Notes: generated by a model not told the origin, from the sequence alone. Positions 18,660-27,255 are shown, counted from the first letter of the stretch. The stretch is DNA of 46,277 nt from Streptomyces sp. CB01881 (GCF_002953255.1 NZ_CP026498.1:8317297-8363573); one strand, 5' to 3'. Program-made: numbers and translations.

Positions 18660-19738
18660 TCACCGGGCCCGTCGCCAGCTGAGCCGCGCGTGCGGGCCGT
18701 GCGGGCCGGTGGCGAGGAGGGCGGCCAACTCCTGGAGCACGGAGGCCGGATCGCGCCGCAGCCGGACGGGGGTGGTGCGGACGACCGGCAGGCCCGCGGC
18801 GGTCAGCCGGTTGGCGCGGGCCAGGCTGCGTTCGTGGCCGGCCGGGCTCAGGTGCCAGGCCCGGGAGTCGATCTCCAGCGCGACGCAGGCGTGCGGCCAG
18901 TAGGCGTCCGGGACGGCGAGGAAGCGGCCGTCCAGGAAGAGCACCGGATTCCAGAGCGGTTCCGGCAGGCCCGCCCGTGCACCAGCTCCCGGGCCTCGCC
19001 CTCCACCACCGACCGCACCCCGGCCGAGAGGCCCTCCATCACCTGCGCGACGTGCGGGAGTTCGAGGGTGCCGGGGCGGGCGAGCAGCTGGTCCAGCAGC
19101 TCCCCGAAGGCGCAGTGGCGCCGCTGCACCGCCTCCGCGCAGAGAGCCCGGAGCCGGCGCCGCCCGGTCTCGCACGGCGCCAGGTCGGCCAGCGCCCGGG
19201 AGACCGTGGTGCTCCAGAGCCCGTCGTCCCGCTCGAATCCGCCCGGCATCGCCCCGGCCGCCCGGTGCACCCGGACGAACCCCCGGTCGGCGACCCGGCG
19301 TTGGCCGGGGATCAGCACGTCGACCTCGGCGAGGTCCGCGGGGTGCCCGGCGGACGGCAGCCCCGCGTCGGCGAGCACGGCGACCCCGGTCAGCAGCACC
19401 TCGCCGCCCTGCACCGCCCTGCCCTTCGGCCCGGCGTACGCCAGCGCCGCGCGCCGCCGTTGATGCGACGTCAGCCTCCCGGTCTGCAGGCAGATCACCC
19501 GGGGCAGCACCCGCTGCCACGGGCCGCCGGGGCGCAGCCGGTGGGCGATGGTGCCGGGCGGTACGCCGAGGCGGCGCAGCTGCGCCCGGGTGACGATGTG
19601 CTGCTGGTCGGCGCCGAGCAGCAGCAGCGGGTCGAGGAGGTCGACGCGGGTTATGCCCGGGTGCTTCCCGCCCGGGTCGGAGGTATGCGAAACGTCCCTC
19701 TCCGGGGGAGCGGGCCGGGAATGAGGTTGACGCCGCAC
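18660..19738 (-). pseudogene. DUF559 / VSR-like endonuclease-domain protein, frameshifted
   Basis: It reads from GTG 19738 (VRRQPHSRPAPPERD). It continues through ITRVDLLDPLLLLGADQQHIVTRAQLRRLG, a small winged-helix-like start, to EGEARELVH near 18977. The frame is then lost: the adjacent frame supplies RAGLPEPLWNPVLFLDG, VPDAYWPHACVALEIDSRAWH, RANRLTAAGLPVVRTTPVRL and the stop at 18660. One C is missing after the codon CAC (a -1 shift). The C-terminal part is the PD-(D/E)xK-type DUF559 domain (D-x-A, E-x-D), related to VSR endonucleases. Such proteins are abundant in actinobacteria and of unknown role. It is either a true decayed gene or a one-base assembly error. Confidence 0.85.
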
Positions 19739-19764
19739 CGGTCGGGGGGCTGGGCTTGGGCGCG

Positions 19765-21033
19765 ATGAGTACCCTTCACACCGGCCCCGCGCTCGACGCG
19801 CTCAACGGCCTCTCCGTCGGCGACGCCCTCGGCGCCCAGTTCTTCGTACCCGACACCGCCGCGGCCCACTTCGCCGCCCGCAGCGCACCGCCCGGCCCCT
19901 GGCCGTGGACCGACGACACCGAGATGGCCTGCTCGGTGTACGCGGCCCGGACCGAACGCGGCGCCGTCGACACCTTCGACCTCACCCACTCCTTCGCCCG
20001 CCGGCACGACTTCGACCGCGGCTACGGTCCGGCCGCCAACCGCCTGCTGCGGCTGGTCCGCGAGGGCGGCGACGCCAAGGCCCTGGCCGCCGAACTCTTC
20101 GACGGCCAGGGCTCGTACGGCAACGGCGCGGCGATGCGGGTGGCGCCGCTGGGGGCGCTGTACGCCGCGAACCCGCCGGAGGCGATCCGGCCGGCGGTCG
20201 AGACGGCGCTGATCACCCACACCCACCCGCAGGCGGTGGACGGCGCGATCGCCGTCGCGGTGGCCGCGGCCTTCGCGGTCCAGGCGCGGACGACGAGGAT
20301 GACACCGGAGAGCTTCCTGCAGAAGGTCGGTCACCACACGCCGGCGGGAGCCGTTCGGGAGGGGCTGGACGAGGCCGTCGGGCTGCTCGCCGAGCCGGAC
20401 CCGAAGGTCGCGGCCAGGGTGCTCGGCAACGGCAGCCGTACCAGCGCGGCCGACACCGTCCCCTATGCGCTCTGGTGCGCGGCCCGGCGGCTCACCGACT
20501 ACCCGGCGGCCGTCTGGGAGGCCGTCGGTGCGGGCGGCGACATGGACACCGTCGCCGCCATCACCGGCGGTGTGGTCGCCGCGTACACCGGCACCACGGG
20601 CATCCCGGCGGCCTGGATGGCCGCCCGCGAGCCGCTTCCGGCCTGGGCGTTCCCGGAGCCCGGCAGCGTCACGGACGGGCCGGGGAGGGGAGGGATGCGG
20701 GTGCCGCGCCCCCACCCCGTCCCGGACGTGCAGTGGACGGACGAGGAGTGGCAGCGCATCCGGACCGGGCCGGATCCGGTCACGCTGGACTTCCGCTGGA
20801 CCGTCCACACCCACGAGGGGACCGTCCGGATCTGCCGCCCGAACCGCTTCGCGGTCTGGGAGGTGACGGTCGCCCGCGTCCGCGGGGGCTGGCGCCCGGT
20901 GTCCGCGGTGGTCGAGGCGAGCCCCGACCGCTGGCCGGCGCTGCCGGTGGATCCGCACGGCCTCGACGTCCTCACCCGGGTGCTGAGGACCGCCGCGACC
21001 GGGAGGCCCTGCCTGGTGGACCCGCCGGCCTGA
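19765..21033 (+). CDS. ADP-ribosylglycohydrolase family protein
   Basis: 422 aa, ATG at 19765; an in-frame TTG at 19756 is less likely. It has the ARH/DraG all-helical fold with two metal-binding motifs. The first is WPWTDDTEMACSVY (Asp50, Asp51, Thr52). The second is the C-terminal VGAGGDMDTVAAITGGVVAA. GLSVGDALGAQF and GSYGNGAAMRVAPLGALY are further hallmarks. The family hydrolyses ADP-ribose from proteins, nucleic acids or small molecules. After residue about 310 there is an extra domain of about 110 aa (DVQWTDEEWQRIRTGPDPVTLDFRWTVHTHEG), not part of the core fold. It diverges from the DUF559 gene with starts only 26 bp apart. Together with the NADAR gene at 3.9 kb it gives the window two ADP-ribose-related hydrolases. 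Confidence 0.93.
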   Translation: MSTLHTGPALDALNGLSVGDALGAQFFVPDTAAAHFAARSAPPGPWPWTDDTEMACSVYAARTERGAVDTFDLTHSFARRHDFDRGYGPAANRLLRLVREGGDAKALAAELFDGQGSYGNGAAMRVAPLGALYAANPPEAIRPAVETALITHTHPQAVDGAIAVAVAAAFAVQARTTRMTPESFLQKVGHHTPAGAVREGLDEAVGLLAEPDPKVAARVLGNGSRTSAADTVPYALWCAARRLTDYPAAVWEAVGAGGDMDTVAAITGGVVAAYTGTTGIPAAWMAAREPLPAWAFPEPGSVTDGPGRGGMRVPRPHPVPDVQWTDEEWQRIRTGPDPVTLDFRWTVHTHEGTVRICRPNRFAVWEVTVARVRGGWRPVSAVVEASPDRWPALPVDPHGLDVLTRVLRTAATGRPCLVDPPA

Positions 21034-21045
21034 GGCCGCCCCTCG

Positions 21046-21771
21046 TCAGGCCGTGATCAGGTGCGCGGCGCCGCCGTGTCTAAGGCACTCCTGGTTGATC
21101 GCCCGGTCCGGGGCGCTCGGCGAGGTGGCGGCGGCGATCCGCAGCTCGATGATGTCCCGCACGGCGGGCCACTCCGAGTCGAGGATCGAGTAGAACGCGG
21201 TGGAACGCACCACCCCGTCCAGTCCGCGCGAGTGAGCCCGGCGGACGCCCTCGCAGGTGGCGCCGAGGCGCTCGATCGCCGCCCGGGAGCGCAGGTTGCG
21301 GGCGTCGGCGCGCAGCGAGATCCGCTGCACGCCCCACTCCTCGAAGGCGTACCGCAGCATCAGCAGCTTCGCCTCGGTGTTGATGCCGGTGCCCTGGGCG
21401 CGCGGCGAGAGCCAGGTGTTGCCGATCTCGGCGGCGTCCGGGACGGCCGTGGCGGGGTCGCCGAACGGCACGCCGGGCACCGGCGGCCAGACGACCGGGC
21501 CCTGCCAGTAGTCGAGTTCCAGGAAGCGCGTGGAACCGACCACCCGGCCGTCGGCGAGGTTCACCGTCGCGAACGGCATCGACCGGCCCGCGGCCTGGTC
21601 GGCGAGGGCGCGCGCGATGTAGTCGCGGGCCGCTTCCAGGCCGTGCGGGACGGCCGTGAAGGCATAGGTCGTACGGTCCTCGGCGCCGGCCTCGGCGATG
21701 GCCTCGGCGTGGTGCGCGGCGAGGGGCTCCAGCCGCACGGTGCGGCCGGTGAGGATGACAGGTACGGGCAC
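21046..21771 (-). CDS. GNAT family N-acetyltransferase (RimJ/RimL type)
   Basis: 241 aa, GTG at 21771 (VPVPVILTGRTVRLEPLAAHH). Typical order: the N-terminal TGRTVRLEPL strand; FATVNLADGRVVGSTRFLELDYW; EIGNTWLSPRAQGTGINTEAKLLMLRYAFEEWGVQRISLRADARN containing the acetyl-CoA loop (R/Q-x-x-G-x-G/A); and RSRAAIERLGATCEG. It would transfer acetyl from acetyl-CoA to an amino group, possibly a protein N-terminus or an antibiotic. It has an extra tail of about 35 residues after the usual end (IIELRIAAATSPSAPDRAINQECLRHGG). It is convergent with the ADP-ribosylglycohydrolase gene, 12 bp between stops. Confidence 0.92.
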   Translation of the reverse strand: MPVPVILTGRTVRLEPLAAHHAEAIAEAGAEDRTTYAFTAVPHGLEAARDYIARALADQAAGRSMPFATVNLADGRVVGSTRFLELDYWQGPVVWPPVPGVPFGDPATAVPDAAEIGNTWLSPRAQGTGINTEAKLLMLRYAFEEWGVQRISLRADARNLRSRAAIERLGATCEGVRRAHSRGLDGVVRSTAFYSILDSEWPAVRDIIELRIAAATSPSAPDRAINQECLRHGGAAHLITA

Positions 21772-22460
21772 GGAACCTTCGGTCCTTCATCGGTCGGAGG
21801 GCGCGTCCCGTGCCGGGATAGGGCGCGGGCTGCGGTGGACTTCGCCCCGGCTCCGGAGGCCGCCCGTCCAAGGCCGCGCACGCCGGAGGCCGGTCGAGCG
21901 GGGTGGGGGCGGCGGCCCGGTGGCGGGCAGCGCGGTGCCGGAACGGACACGGGTCGACGGACCGGTCCGGCGGGATGAGCGAGGGGACAGTGTGCGTCCG
22001 CGAGATGGCCGAAGAGGAAACGAGAGCGCGAAGGGAAGCAGGCGGCCAGGTGAAGGCAAGATGCGTCGTGGGTGACTGGCCGAGCACCGGGCCGGGTCGT
22101 GATCGACGGCGTTACGGACGACGTGACGACGACGCGACGATGCGAGGCAGCGAGAGGACGATACCCGCCAGAAGGCGGTGCGTCACTTCGCGGCACACGA
22201 ATGGCCGCGCAGCTTTGCCCCGGAGGCCCTTCCGGAGGCCTCTGGGCGCCCGTGACCAGCGGTTTTCCGTCCGGGTGCGATCATGGTCGGGACGGCACTC
22301 CGGTGGGCCGCGGAGGGCACTCCGGCGGGTCGCCGGACGTTCACCGGTGCAGCGGCGGTCCGACGCCCGGCCAGCGCGGGAATTCCGGCGGGTCCGGGCA
22401 CGCTGCAGACGAGGAGAAGCCGGTACGAGTCGACGAGTAGAGAACGGGGTTGGGTGCGCG
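21772..22460. other. 689-bp intergenic region, no convincing gene
   Basis: It separates the divergent GNAT and PAC2 genes. Visible are a perfect palindrome CGGACCGGTCCG (21958-21969) and two copies of CCGGAGGCC near 22220-22241. Two copies of GGCACTCCGGYGGG lie near 22305-22331. Several short frames are open (for example 22072-22440), but their Gly/Arg composition and lack of an RBS look like noise. The stretch is unusually long for this compact region and could hold a non-coding RNA. Confidence 0.5.
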
Positions 22461-23405
22461 GTGCGTGATCCCCAGGCGCTGTACGAGCTGGATCAGCAGG
22501 GCGTGGCCGCGGTGGCCGCGGCGAACGCCGCGTTGGCCGACACCGGCGCCGGCCTGGTCCTGCTCCACCACTTCGAGGGCTTCATGGACGCAGGCGAGGC
22601 CGGCGGACAGGTGATGGCCCACCTGCTGGAGCAGGGTTCGCCGCAGGTGGTGGCCCGCTTCGACCACGACCGCCTGGTGGACTACCGGGCCCGCCGCCCC
22701 GCGATGGTCTTCGACCGCGAGCACTGGTCCTCCTACGACCCGCCGGAGATCCTGCTCCAGCTCGTCCACGACGCGGCCGGTGCGCCGTTCCTGCTGCTCA
22801 CCGGCCCCGAGCCGGACGTCGAGTGGGAGCGCTTCTCGGCCGCCGTGCGCGGGCTGGTCGAGCAGTTCGAGGTCCGCCTGACGCTGGACTTCCACGGCAT
22901 CCCGATGGGCGTGCCGCACACCCGCCCGGTCGGTCTGACCCCGCACGGCAACCGGCTGGACCTCGCGGCCGGGTACCCGCAGTGGTTCGAGCAGGCCCAG
23001 GTGCCCGGCAGCGCGCAGGCGCTGCTGGAGTACCGGCTCGCCGAGGCCGGGCACGACGTGCTGGGTTTCGCCGTGCACGTGCCGCACTACGTGGCGCGCT
23101 CGGAATATCCGGCGGCGGCGGTGCTGATCCTGGAGGCGGTGCAGTCGGCCACCGGCCTGGTGCTGCCGGGCACCCGGCTGCGCGAGCGGGTCGGCGAGGT
23201 CTACGCCGACATCGAGGAGCAGCTGGCCCAGGGGGACGGCGAGTTGCGCTCGGCGATCCGCGGCATGGAGGGCCAGTACGACGCGGTGGCGGGCGCCGAG
23301 GGCCGGGACAGTCTGCTGGCCGAGCCGGTCGACCTGCCGTCGGCGGACGAGCTGGGCCGGCGCTTCGAGCAGTTCCTCGCCGAGCACGAGCGCGGCCCCG
23401 AGTAG
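22461..23405 (+). CDS. PAC2 family protein (proteasome assembly chaperone-like)
   Basis: 314 aa from GTG 22461 (VRDPQALYELDQQGVAAVAAAN). PAC2 fold signatures: GAGLVLLHHFEGFMDAGEAGGQVMAHLLEQG, a beta strand plus a DAG loop; VARFDHDRLVDYRARRP; PEILLQLVHDAAGAPFLLLTGPEPDVEWERF; the histidine-containing LTLDFHGIPMGVPHTRP; and GFAVHVPHYVARSEYPAAAVLILEAV. In actinobacteria, PAC2-like proteins are conserved alongside the bacterial proteasome and Pup system. A role in assembly is inferred by homology to eukaryotic PAC2, not shown. The upstream RBS is weak. A charged C-terminal helix (LGRRFEQFLAEHERGPE) ends it. Confidence 0.9.
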   Translation: MRDPQALYELDQQGVAAVAAANAALADTGAGLVLLHHFEGFMDAGEAGGQVMAHLLEQGSPQVVARFDHDRLVDYRARRPAMVFDREHWSSYDPPEILLQLVHDAAGAPFLLLTGPEPDVEWERFSAAVRGLVEQFEVRLTLDFHGIPMGVPHTRPVGLTPHGNRLDLAAGYPQWFEQAQVPGSAQALLEYRLAEAGHDVLGFAVHVPHYVARSEYPAAAVLILEAVQSATGLVLPGTRLRERVGEVYADIEEQLAQGDGELRSAIRGMEGQYDAVAGAEGRDSLLAEPVDLPSADELGRRFEQFLAEHERGPE

Positions 23406-23539
23406 GCCGTACCGCAGGATCCGGGAATCCCCGGACGGGCGGGAGTCATCGGACACCGCCCGTTCGTTGGCGACGAGGTGCCCGGGGGACGGGCCGCCAC
23501 AGGGAGAGACGTCGTCGTTCCGACCCCCGGGGGGATTCC

Positions 23540-24649
23540 ATGCCGGTGCCCACAGGCCCGACCACGCCAGGCCCGACGGCAACAGGCCCGGCCACACGCC
23601 CGACCGCGTGCTCGGCTGTGCGCCCGCTGCCGTTTGCGCGCCCGCTCCCTGCTGCGCGCCCGCTGCCGGTGCGGGCCGCTGCTCTGGCCGCCGGGCTGGC
23701 CGTGTTGCTGCTGGCCGGGTGCAGCGGCGGGGGCGGCGACGGAACCGGGGCCCCCGCGCCGGACGGCCCGCACCCGGTCCGGGCCACCGCGACGCCGACG
23801 CCGACGCCGACACCCACGCCCGTCGGCCCGTACGTCGCCCTCGGGGACTCGTACACCTCGGGCCTGAAGATCGCCCCGCAGGTGGGGGAGCCCAGGGGCT
23901 GCGCCCGGTCGGCGGTCAACTACCCGTCCCTGGTGGCCAAGTCGCTGGGCCTGGCGGACGGCCAGTTCCGCGACGTCAGTTGCAGTGGCGCCCGCACCGG
24001 CGACCTGACGGGCTCCCAGCAGACCGACGGCGGGGCCAACCCGCCCCAACTGGACGCGCTCACCCCGGCCACCCGGCTGGTCACGGTCGGGATCGGCGGC
24101 AACGACGCCGGGTTCATGGAAGTCGTCGGCGAGTGCGCCAGGGAGAACCTGGTCGACGTGGTGAAGGGCCTGGTCGGATCGGGCCGGGCCGAGTCGCCGT
24201 GCCGCGAGCACTACGCCTCCGCCGCCGGCGCCGTCGACCAGGTGCAGAGCAAGGTCGACGCGGCCGGCGAGCGACTGGGCCGGGTGCTCCAGGAGGTCAG
24301 GCGCCGGTCCCCGCAGGCCCGGGTGTACGTGGTCGGCTACCCCTCGCTGCTTCCGGCCGACCCGGCCGCCTGCGCGCCGGTGCTCGGCGGCGCCGTCGCC
24401 GCGGCCGACCTCGGCTTCCTGGCGGAGAAGGAGCAGCAGTTGAACGCGATGCTCAAGGGCCGCGCGGAGACGGCCGGCGCGGTCTTCGTGGACGCCGCCG
24501 CCCCCTCGGCCGGTCACGACATGTGCGCGGGGGAGGCCGACCGCTGGGTCGAGCCGCCCTTCCCGGCGTCCGGCCTGGCGGCGATCCACCCCAACGCCAA
24601 GGGGCAGCAGGGCGTGGCCGCCGCCGTGCTTAAGGCGGTCCGGGGCTGA
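23540..24649 (+). CDS. SGNH/GDSL hydrolase, lipoprotein
   Basis: 369 aa from ATG 23540. The lipobox VLLLAGC puts the lipidated Cys at residue 61, so from this start the signal is unusually long. A GTG at 23618 would give a normal signal of 34 residues and may be the true start. After a Gly and (TP)n linker, the catalytic domain has block I YVALGDSYTSG (Ser104), the block II Gly near DVSCSGARTGDL, block III TVGIGGNDAGF and block V IHPNAKGQQG (catalytic Asp/His pair). Four cysteines or more suggest disulfides (GEPRGCARSAVN, VSCSG, ESPCREH, AACAP, DMCAG). It resembles streptomycete secreted esterases/lipases. It is anchored on the outer face of the membrane. Confidence 0.93.
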   Translation: MPVPTGPTTPGPTATGPATRPTACSAVRPLPFARPLPAARPLPVRAAALAAGLAVLLLAGCSGGGGDGTGAPAPDGPHPVRATATPTPTPTPTPVGPYVALGDSYTSGLKIAPQVGEPRGCARSAVNYPSLVAKSLGLADGQFRDVSCSGARTGDLTGSQQTDGGANPPQLDALTPATRLVTVGIGGNDAGFMEVVGECARENLVDVVKGLVGSGRAESPCREHYASAAGAVDQVQSKVDAAGERLGRVLQEVRRRSPQARVYVVGYPSLLPADPAACAPVLGGAVAAADLGFLAEKEQQLNAMLKGRAETAGAVFVDAAAPSAGHDMCAGEADRWVEPPFPASGLAAIHPNAKGQQGVAAAVLKAVRG

Positions 24650-24763
24650 CCGCGGCCGTGCGCGAGGCGGTCCGGGGCGTGACCGCCGACGCGCGTGAGG
24701 TCATCCGGGGCTGACCGCCGCCGCGCTCAACACCGCCCGGGGCGTGACCGTCGCCGGCCGGAT
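24635..24763 (+). repeat. about 32-bp imperfect tandem repeat covering the 3' end of the lipase gene
   Basis: Four units begin at 24635, 24667, 24700 and 24732. Each has the core TCCGGGGC(G)TGACCG or CCCGGGGCGTGACCG, followed by a GC-rich spacer. Unit 1 contains the gene's last codons and TGA; units 2-4 are non-coding copies of that end. The period is 32-33 bp. Confidence 0.8.
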
Positions 24764-24772
24764 TCCGGCCCG

Positions 24773-25363
24773 TCAGTTCCGGGAGTGCCCGGGGCCCTTG
24801 CCACCCCGGGCCACCAGGGTGACGCTGCGCGCCAGTTCGGCGGCGTAGTCCCAGGTCAGGGACGGAACGTCGAACAGCAGCCGGTACCACATCGGGCCGA
24901 AGACGAGGTCGATCAGGTGGTCGTCGTTCGGGTGGACGACCTCGCCGCGCTCCCGGCCGCGGGCCAGCAGCTCACGCACCGCCTCCCGCCGCACCTTGAT
25001 CAGCCGCTCCCAGAGCAGGGCGCCGAACTCGGGGTCCTGCAACGCCTCCGCGGCCAGGGCCCGGTTCAGGGTGCCGCTGACCGTCCGCTGCGCCTCGAAC
25101 GTCGCCGTGAGCAGGACGGTCAGGTCGCCGAGCAGTGAGCCGGTGTCCGGCGTCGGCAGCCTGGTCGCGGCGATGCCGCCGAGGGTGTCCAGCACCACCT
25201 CGCCCTTGCTGCGGTAGCGGCGGTACACGGTTTGCTTGGAGACGCCGCTGACGGCGGCGATGCCCTCCATGCTCAGGCCCCGGTAGCCGTCGCGTTCGAC
25301 GATCTCGGTGACGGCCGCGCGGATGGCGGCGTCGACGGCGGGGTCGCGTGGTCGTCCGGTCAT
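24773..25363 (-). CDS. TetR family transcriptional regulator
   Basis: 196 aa, ATG at 25363 (MTGRPRDPAVDAAIRAAVTEIV); the longer frame to 25546 is not family-like. The N-terminal HTH is ERDGYRGLSMEGIAAVSGVSKQTVYRRYRSKGEVV. The C-terminal ligand domain is TetR_C-like (ARLPTPDTGSLLGDLTVLLTATFEAQR, LAAEALQDPEFGALLWERLIKVRR, HLIDLVFGPMWYRLLF). It diverges from the MFS exporter at 25461. The intergenic inverted repeat CGTATTG-N6-CAATACG overlaps the exporter promoter, so repression of the exporter relieved by a ligand is the expected circuit. Confidence 0.95.
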   Translation of the reverse strand: MTGRPRDPAVDAAIRAAVTEIVERDGYRGLSMEGIAAVSGVSKQTVYRRYRSKGEVVLDTLGGIAATRLPTPDTGSLLGDLTVLLTATFEAQRTVSGTLNRALAAEALQDPEFGALLWERLIKVRREAVRELLARGRERGEVVHPNDDHLIDLVFGPMWYRLLFDVPSLTWDYAAELARSVTLVARGGKGPGHSRN

Positions 25364-25392
25364 GGGGCCCACTCTAGAGCCCACTCCAGGGG

Positions 25393-25446
25393 TTGACATA
25401 CGGTGCGTCTCGTATTGGAATAGCAATACGCAACGGACCGTATTGG
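25393..25446 (+). promoter_or_regulatory. promoter and TetR-type operator of the MFS gene
   Basis: TTGACA (-35, 25393-25398), 17-nt spacer, then TGGAAT (25416-25421) as a possible -10. The perfect inverted repeat CGTATTG (25411-25417) / CAATACG (25424-25430) with a 6-nt spacer covers the -10. A further half-site CGTATTGG lies at 25439-25446. The arrangement fits repression by the divergent TetR regulator. Confidence 0.75.
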
Positions 25447-25460
25447 AAAGGGGGGCTCCG

Positions 25461-26750
25461 ATGCATCCCCACCCCGCACAGCAATCCGGGCAATCCGGGC
25501 AGCCCGGGCGACCGGAACGACCCGGGCAGTCCGCGCAAGCCCGCAACCCCGGCCGGCCCGACCGAGCCGCACCTGCCCTGCTGGCCCTCTCGCTCGGCTA
25601 CTTCACCCTCGGCACCAGTTCGCTGGCGGTGGTCGGCCTCGGCTCGCCGATCGGCCGTGACCTGCACACCGGGCCCGGCAGCGTCGGCGTCCTGGTCAGC
25701 GTGTTCGCACTGAGCTTCGCGCTGGCCGCGCCCTTCGCCCCCGCCCTGCTCGGCCGGCTGGACCGCCGGGCCGCACTCCTCGTCGGCCTGGCACTGCTGA
25801 CCGCCGGCGGCGTGCTCGGCGCCCTCGCCCCCTCCTACGGGGTGCTGGCGGTGTCGCGCGTGGTGGCCGGGCTCGGTGGCGCCGTGTTCGGCCCGGCCTC
25901 CTCGGCGGTCGGCTCGCTGATCGTCCCCGAGGAGCGCCGCTCCCGTGCGCTGGCCACCGTGTTCGCCGGAATGACGGTCGCGGCGGTCGCCGGTGTGCCG
26001 CTCAGCTCCTACCTGGGCGAGGCCGTCGGCTGGCGCTGGGCGCTGGCCGCGGTGGCGGGGGCGAGCCTGCTGGCGCTGGCCCTGGTCGCCGCCCTCGTCC
26101 CGGCCGTCCCGGCGGGGGAGCCACCGACCGCCGCCGCCTACCGGGCCGTGCTGGCCGCCCCGGGCGCCTCGGCGACCGTGCTCACCACGCTGTTCTGCAT
26201 GGCCGCCCAGTTCACCGTCTACGGGGTCGCCGGCGCCTACCTCGCCGCCCGCTTCGGGCTCGGGCCGGGTGCGGTGACGGGGGTGCTCTTCGCCTTCGGC
26301 GCGGTCGGCGTCCTGGGCAACGCCTGCGGGGTCCGGCTCTCGGCGCGGCTCGGGGGCGCGGTCACGGTCACGGTCACCCTGGCCGGCCTGGCCGCCGCCT
26401 TCGCCGGTCTGCTCGCCTCCCCGCGCGGACCGGCCGGAGCGCTGCTGCTCTTCGCCGTCTGGGCCTTCTTCGGCCAGCTCTACCAGGCCCCGCAGCAGGC
26501 TCGGCTGATCGCGCTCCGCCCCGACCAGCGCGGCGTGCTGCTCGCGCTCAACGCCTCGATGCTCTACGTCGGCATCAGCCTCGGCAGCCTGCTCGCGGGC
26601 TCGCTGCTGTCCGTCCTCGGCGCCCGGGCGCTGCCCGCGGTCGGCCTCGCCGCACTCGCCTTCGCCGGCCTGTCCCACCTCGCCTCCGTCCGCGGCCCGG
26701 TCCGCCGCCGGCCCGGCGCCGCCGTCACCGTCCAGTCCCGTACCGCCTGA
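25461..26750 (+). CDS. MFS transporter, DHA1 family (arabinose-efflux/CmlA-like)
   Basis: 429 aa, ATG at 25461 with a purine-rich GAAAGGGGGG just upstream. A Pro/Gly/Gln-rich N-terminal tail of about 35 residues comes first. Twelve hydrophobic segments follow, starting ALLALSLGYFTLGTSSLAVVG. Motif A-like APALLGRLDRRAALLVGLAL follows TM2. SRVVAGLGGAVFGPASSAVGSLIVPEERRSRALATVFAGMTVAAVAGVPLSS covers TM4-5 with motif C. It likely exports a small molecule by proton antiport. Its own divergent TetR regulator and operator suggest substrate-induced expression. The NTF2-like gene starts 20 bp downstream and is probably cotranscribed. Confidence 0.94.
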   Translation: MHPHPAQQSGQSGQPGRPERPGQSAQARNPGRPDRAAPALLALSLGYFTLGTSSLAVVGLGSPIGRDLHTGPGSVGVLVSVFALSFALAAPFAPALLGRLDRRAALLVGLALLTAGGVLGALAPSYGVLAVSRVVAGLGGAVFGPASSAVGSLIVPEERRSRALATVFAGMTVAAVAGVPLSSYLGEAVGWRWALAAVAGASLLALALVAALVPAVPAGEPPTAAAYRAVLAAPGASATVLTTLFCMAAQFTVYGVAGAYLAARFGLGPGAVTGVLFAFGAVGVLGNACGVRLSARLGGAVTVTVTLAGLAAAFAGLLASPRGPAGALLLFAVWAFFGQLYQAPQQARLIALRPDQRGVLLALNASMLYVGISLGSLLAGSLLSVLGARALPAVGLAALAFAGLSHLASVRGPVRRRPGAAVTVQSRTA

Positions 26751-26770
26751 CCCCGAACAGGAGCCGTCCC

Positions 26771-27184
26771 ATGAACGTCACCACCGCCACCACCACCGCC
26801 ACCGCCACCGACCTCGCCACCGCCCGTGAGCTGGTCCGGGACTACCTGGAGACCGTCTGGAACCAGGGGCGGACCGACCTGGCCGGCCGCTACCTCGCCG
26901 AGGACCTCGCCCAGCACAACCCCAACCTCCCCGACGGCCGCGCGGCGCTCACCGCCTTCGTCGACGGCCTCCGCGCCCAGCTGCCGGAGCTCCGCTTCGA
27001 GCTGCGCCGCCTCGCCGCCGACGGTGACCTGGTCTTCGCGCACTCCCTGTTCACCGCCGCCCCGGGCGACGACGGCCGGGCCGTCATCGACGTCTTCCGC
27101 CTCGAAGGCGGTTTGATCGCCGAGCACTGGGACCTCAACGAGGCGGTCCCCGCCACCACCGCCAGCGGCCGTCCGGTCGTCTGA
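26771..27184 (+). CDS. NTF2-like / SnoaL-like small protein
   Basis: 137 aa, ATG at 26771 with AGGAG 7 nt upstream. After a Thr/Ala-rich start, the cone-shaped NTF2 fold is recognisable: ARELVRDYLETVWNQGRTDLAGRYLAEDLAQHNP, DGRAALTAFVDGLRAQLPELRFELRRLAADGDLVFAHSLFTA, and VIDVFRLEGGLIAEHWDLNEAVP. This is the SnoaL-like subfamily of isomerases, cyclases and hydrolases. The HNP and HWD motifs form the usual pocket. It follows the TetR-controlled exporter with 20 bp spacing, so it may modify or bind the exported compound. A large terminator follows. Confidence 0.92.
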   Translation: MNVTTATTTATATDLATARELVRDYLETVWNQGRTDLAGRYLAEDLAQHNPNLPDGRAALTAFVDGLRAQLPELRFELRRLAADGDLVFAHSLFTAAPGDDGRAVIDVFRLEGGLIAEHWDLNEAVPATTASGRPVV

Positions 27185-27220
27185 CCCACCGCGGCCCGGG
27201 TGCGGCGCGACGGCGCGACC

Positions 27221-27255
27221 CACCGGCTCCCCCGGACCGTCCGGGGGAGCCGGTG
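27221..27255. terminator. hairpin terminator after the MFS/NTF2 operon
   Basis: Perfect 16-bp stem (27221-27236 with 27240-27255) and 3-nt loop CCG, among the most stable hairpins in the window. Confidence 0.9.

Noticed and set aside
22072..22440. 122-codon frame in the gap before the PAC2 gene
   Set aside because: Gly/Arg/Ser-rich, no RBS, and no resemblance to any family. Other frames in the same stretch are equally open.
24635..24763. CRISPR-like short repeats
   Set aside because: Repeats are contiguous and degenerate with no unique spacers, so this is a minisatellite. No cas gene is present in the window.
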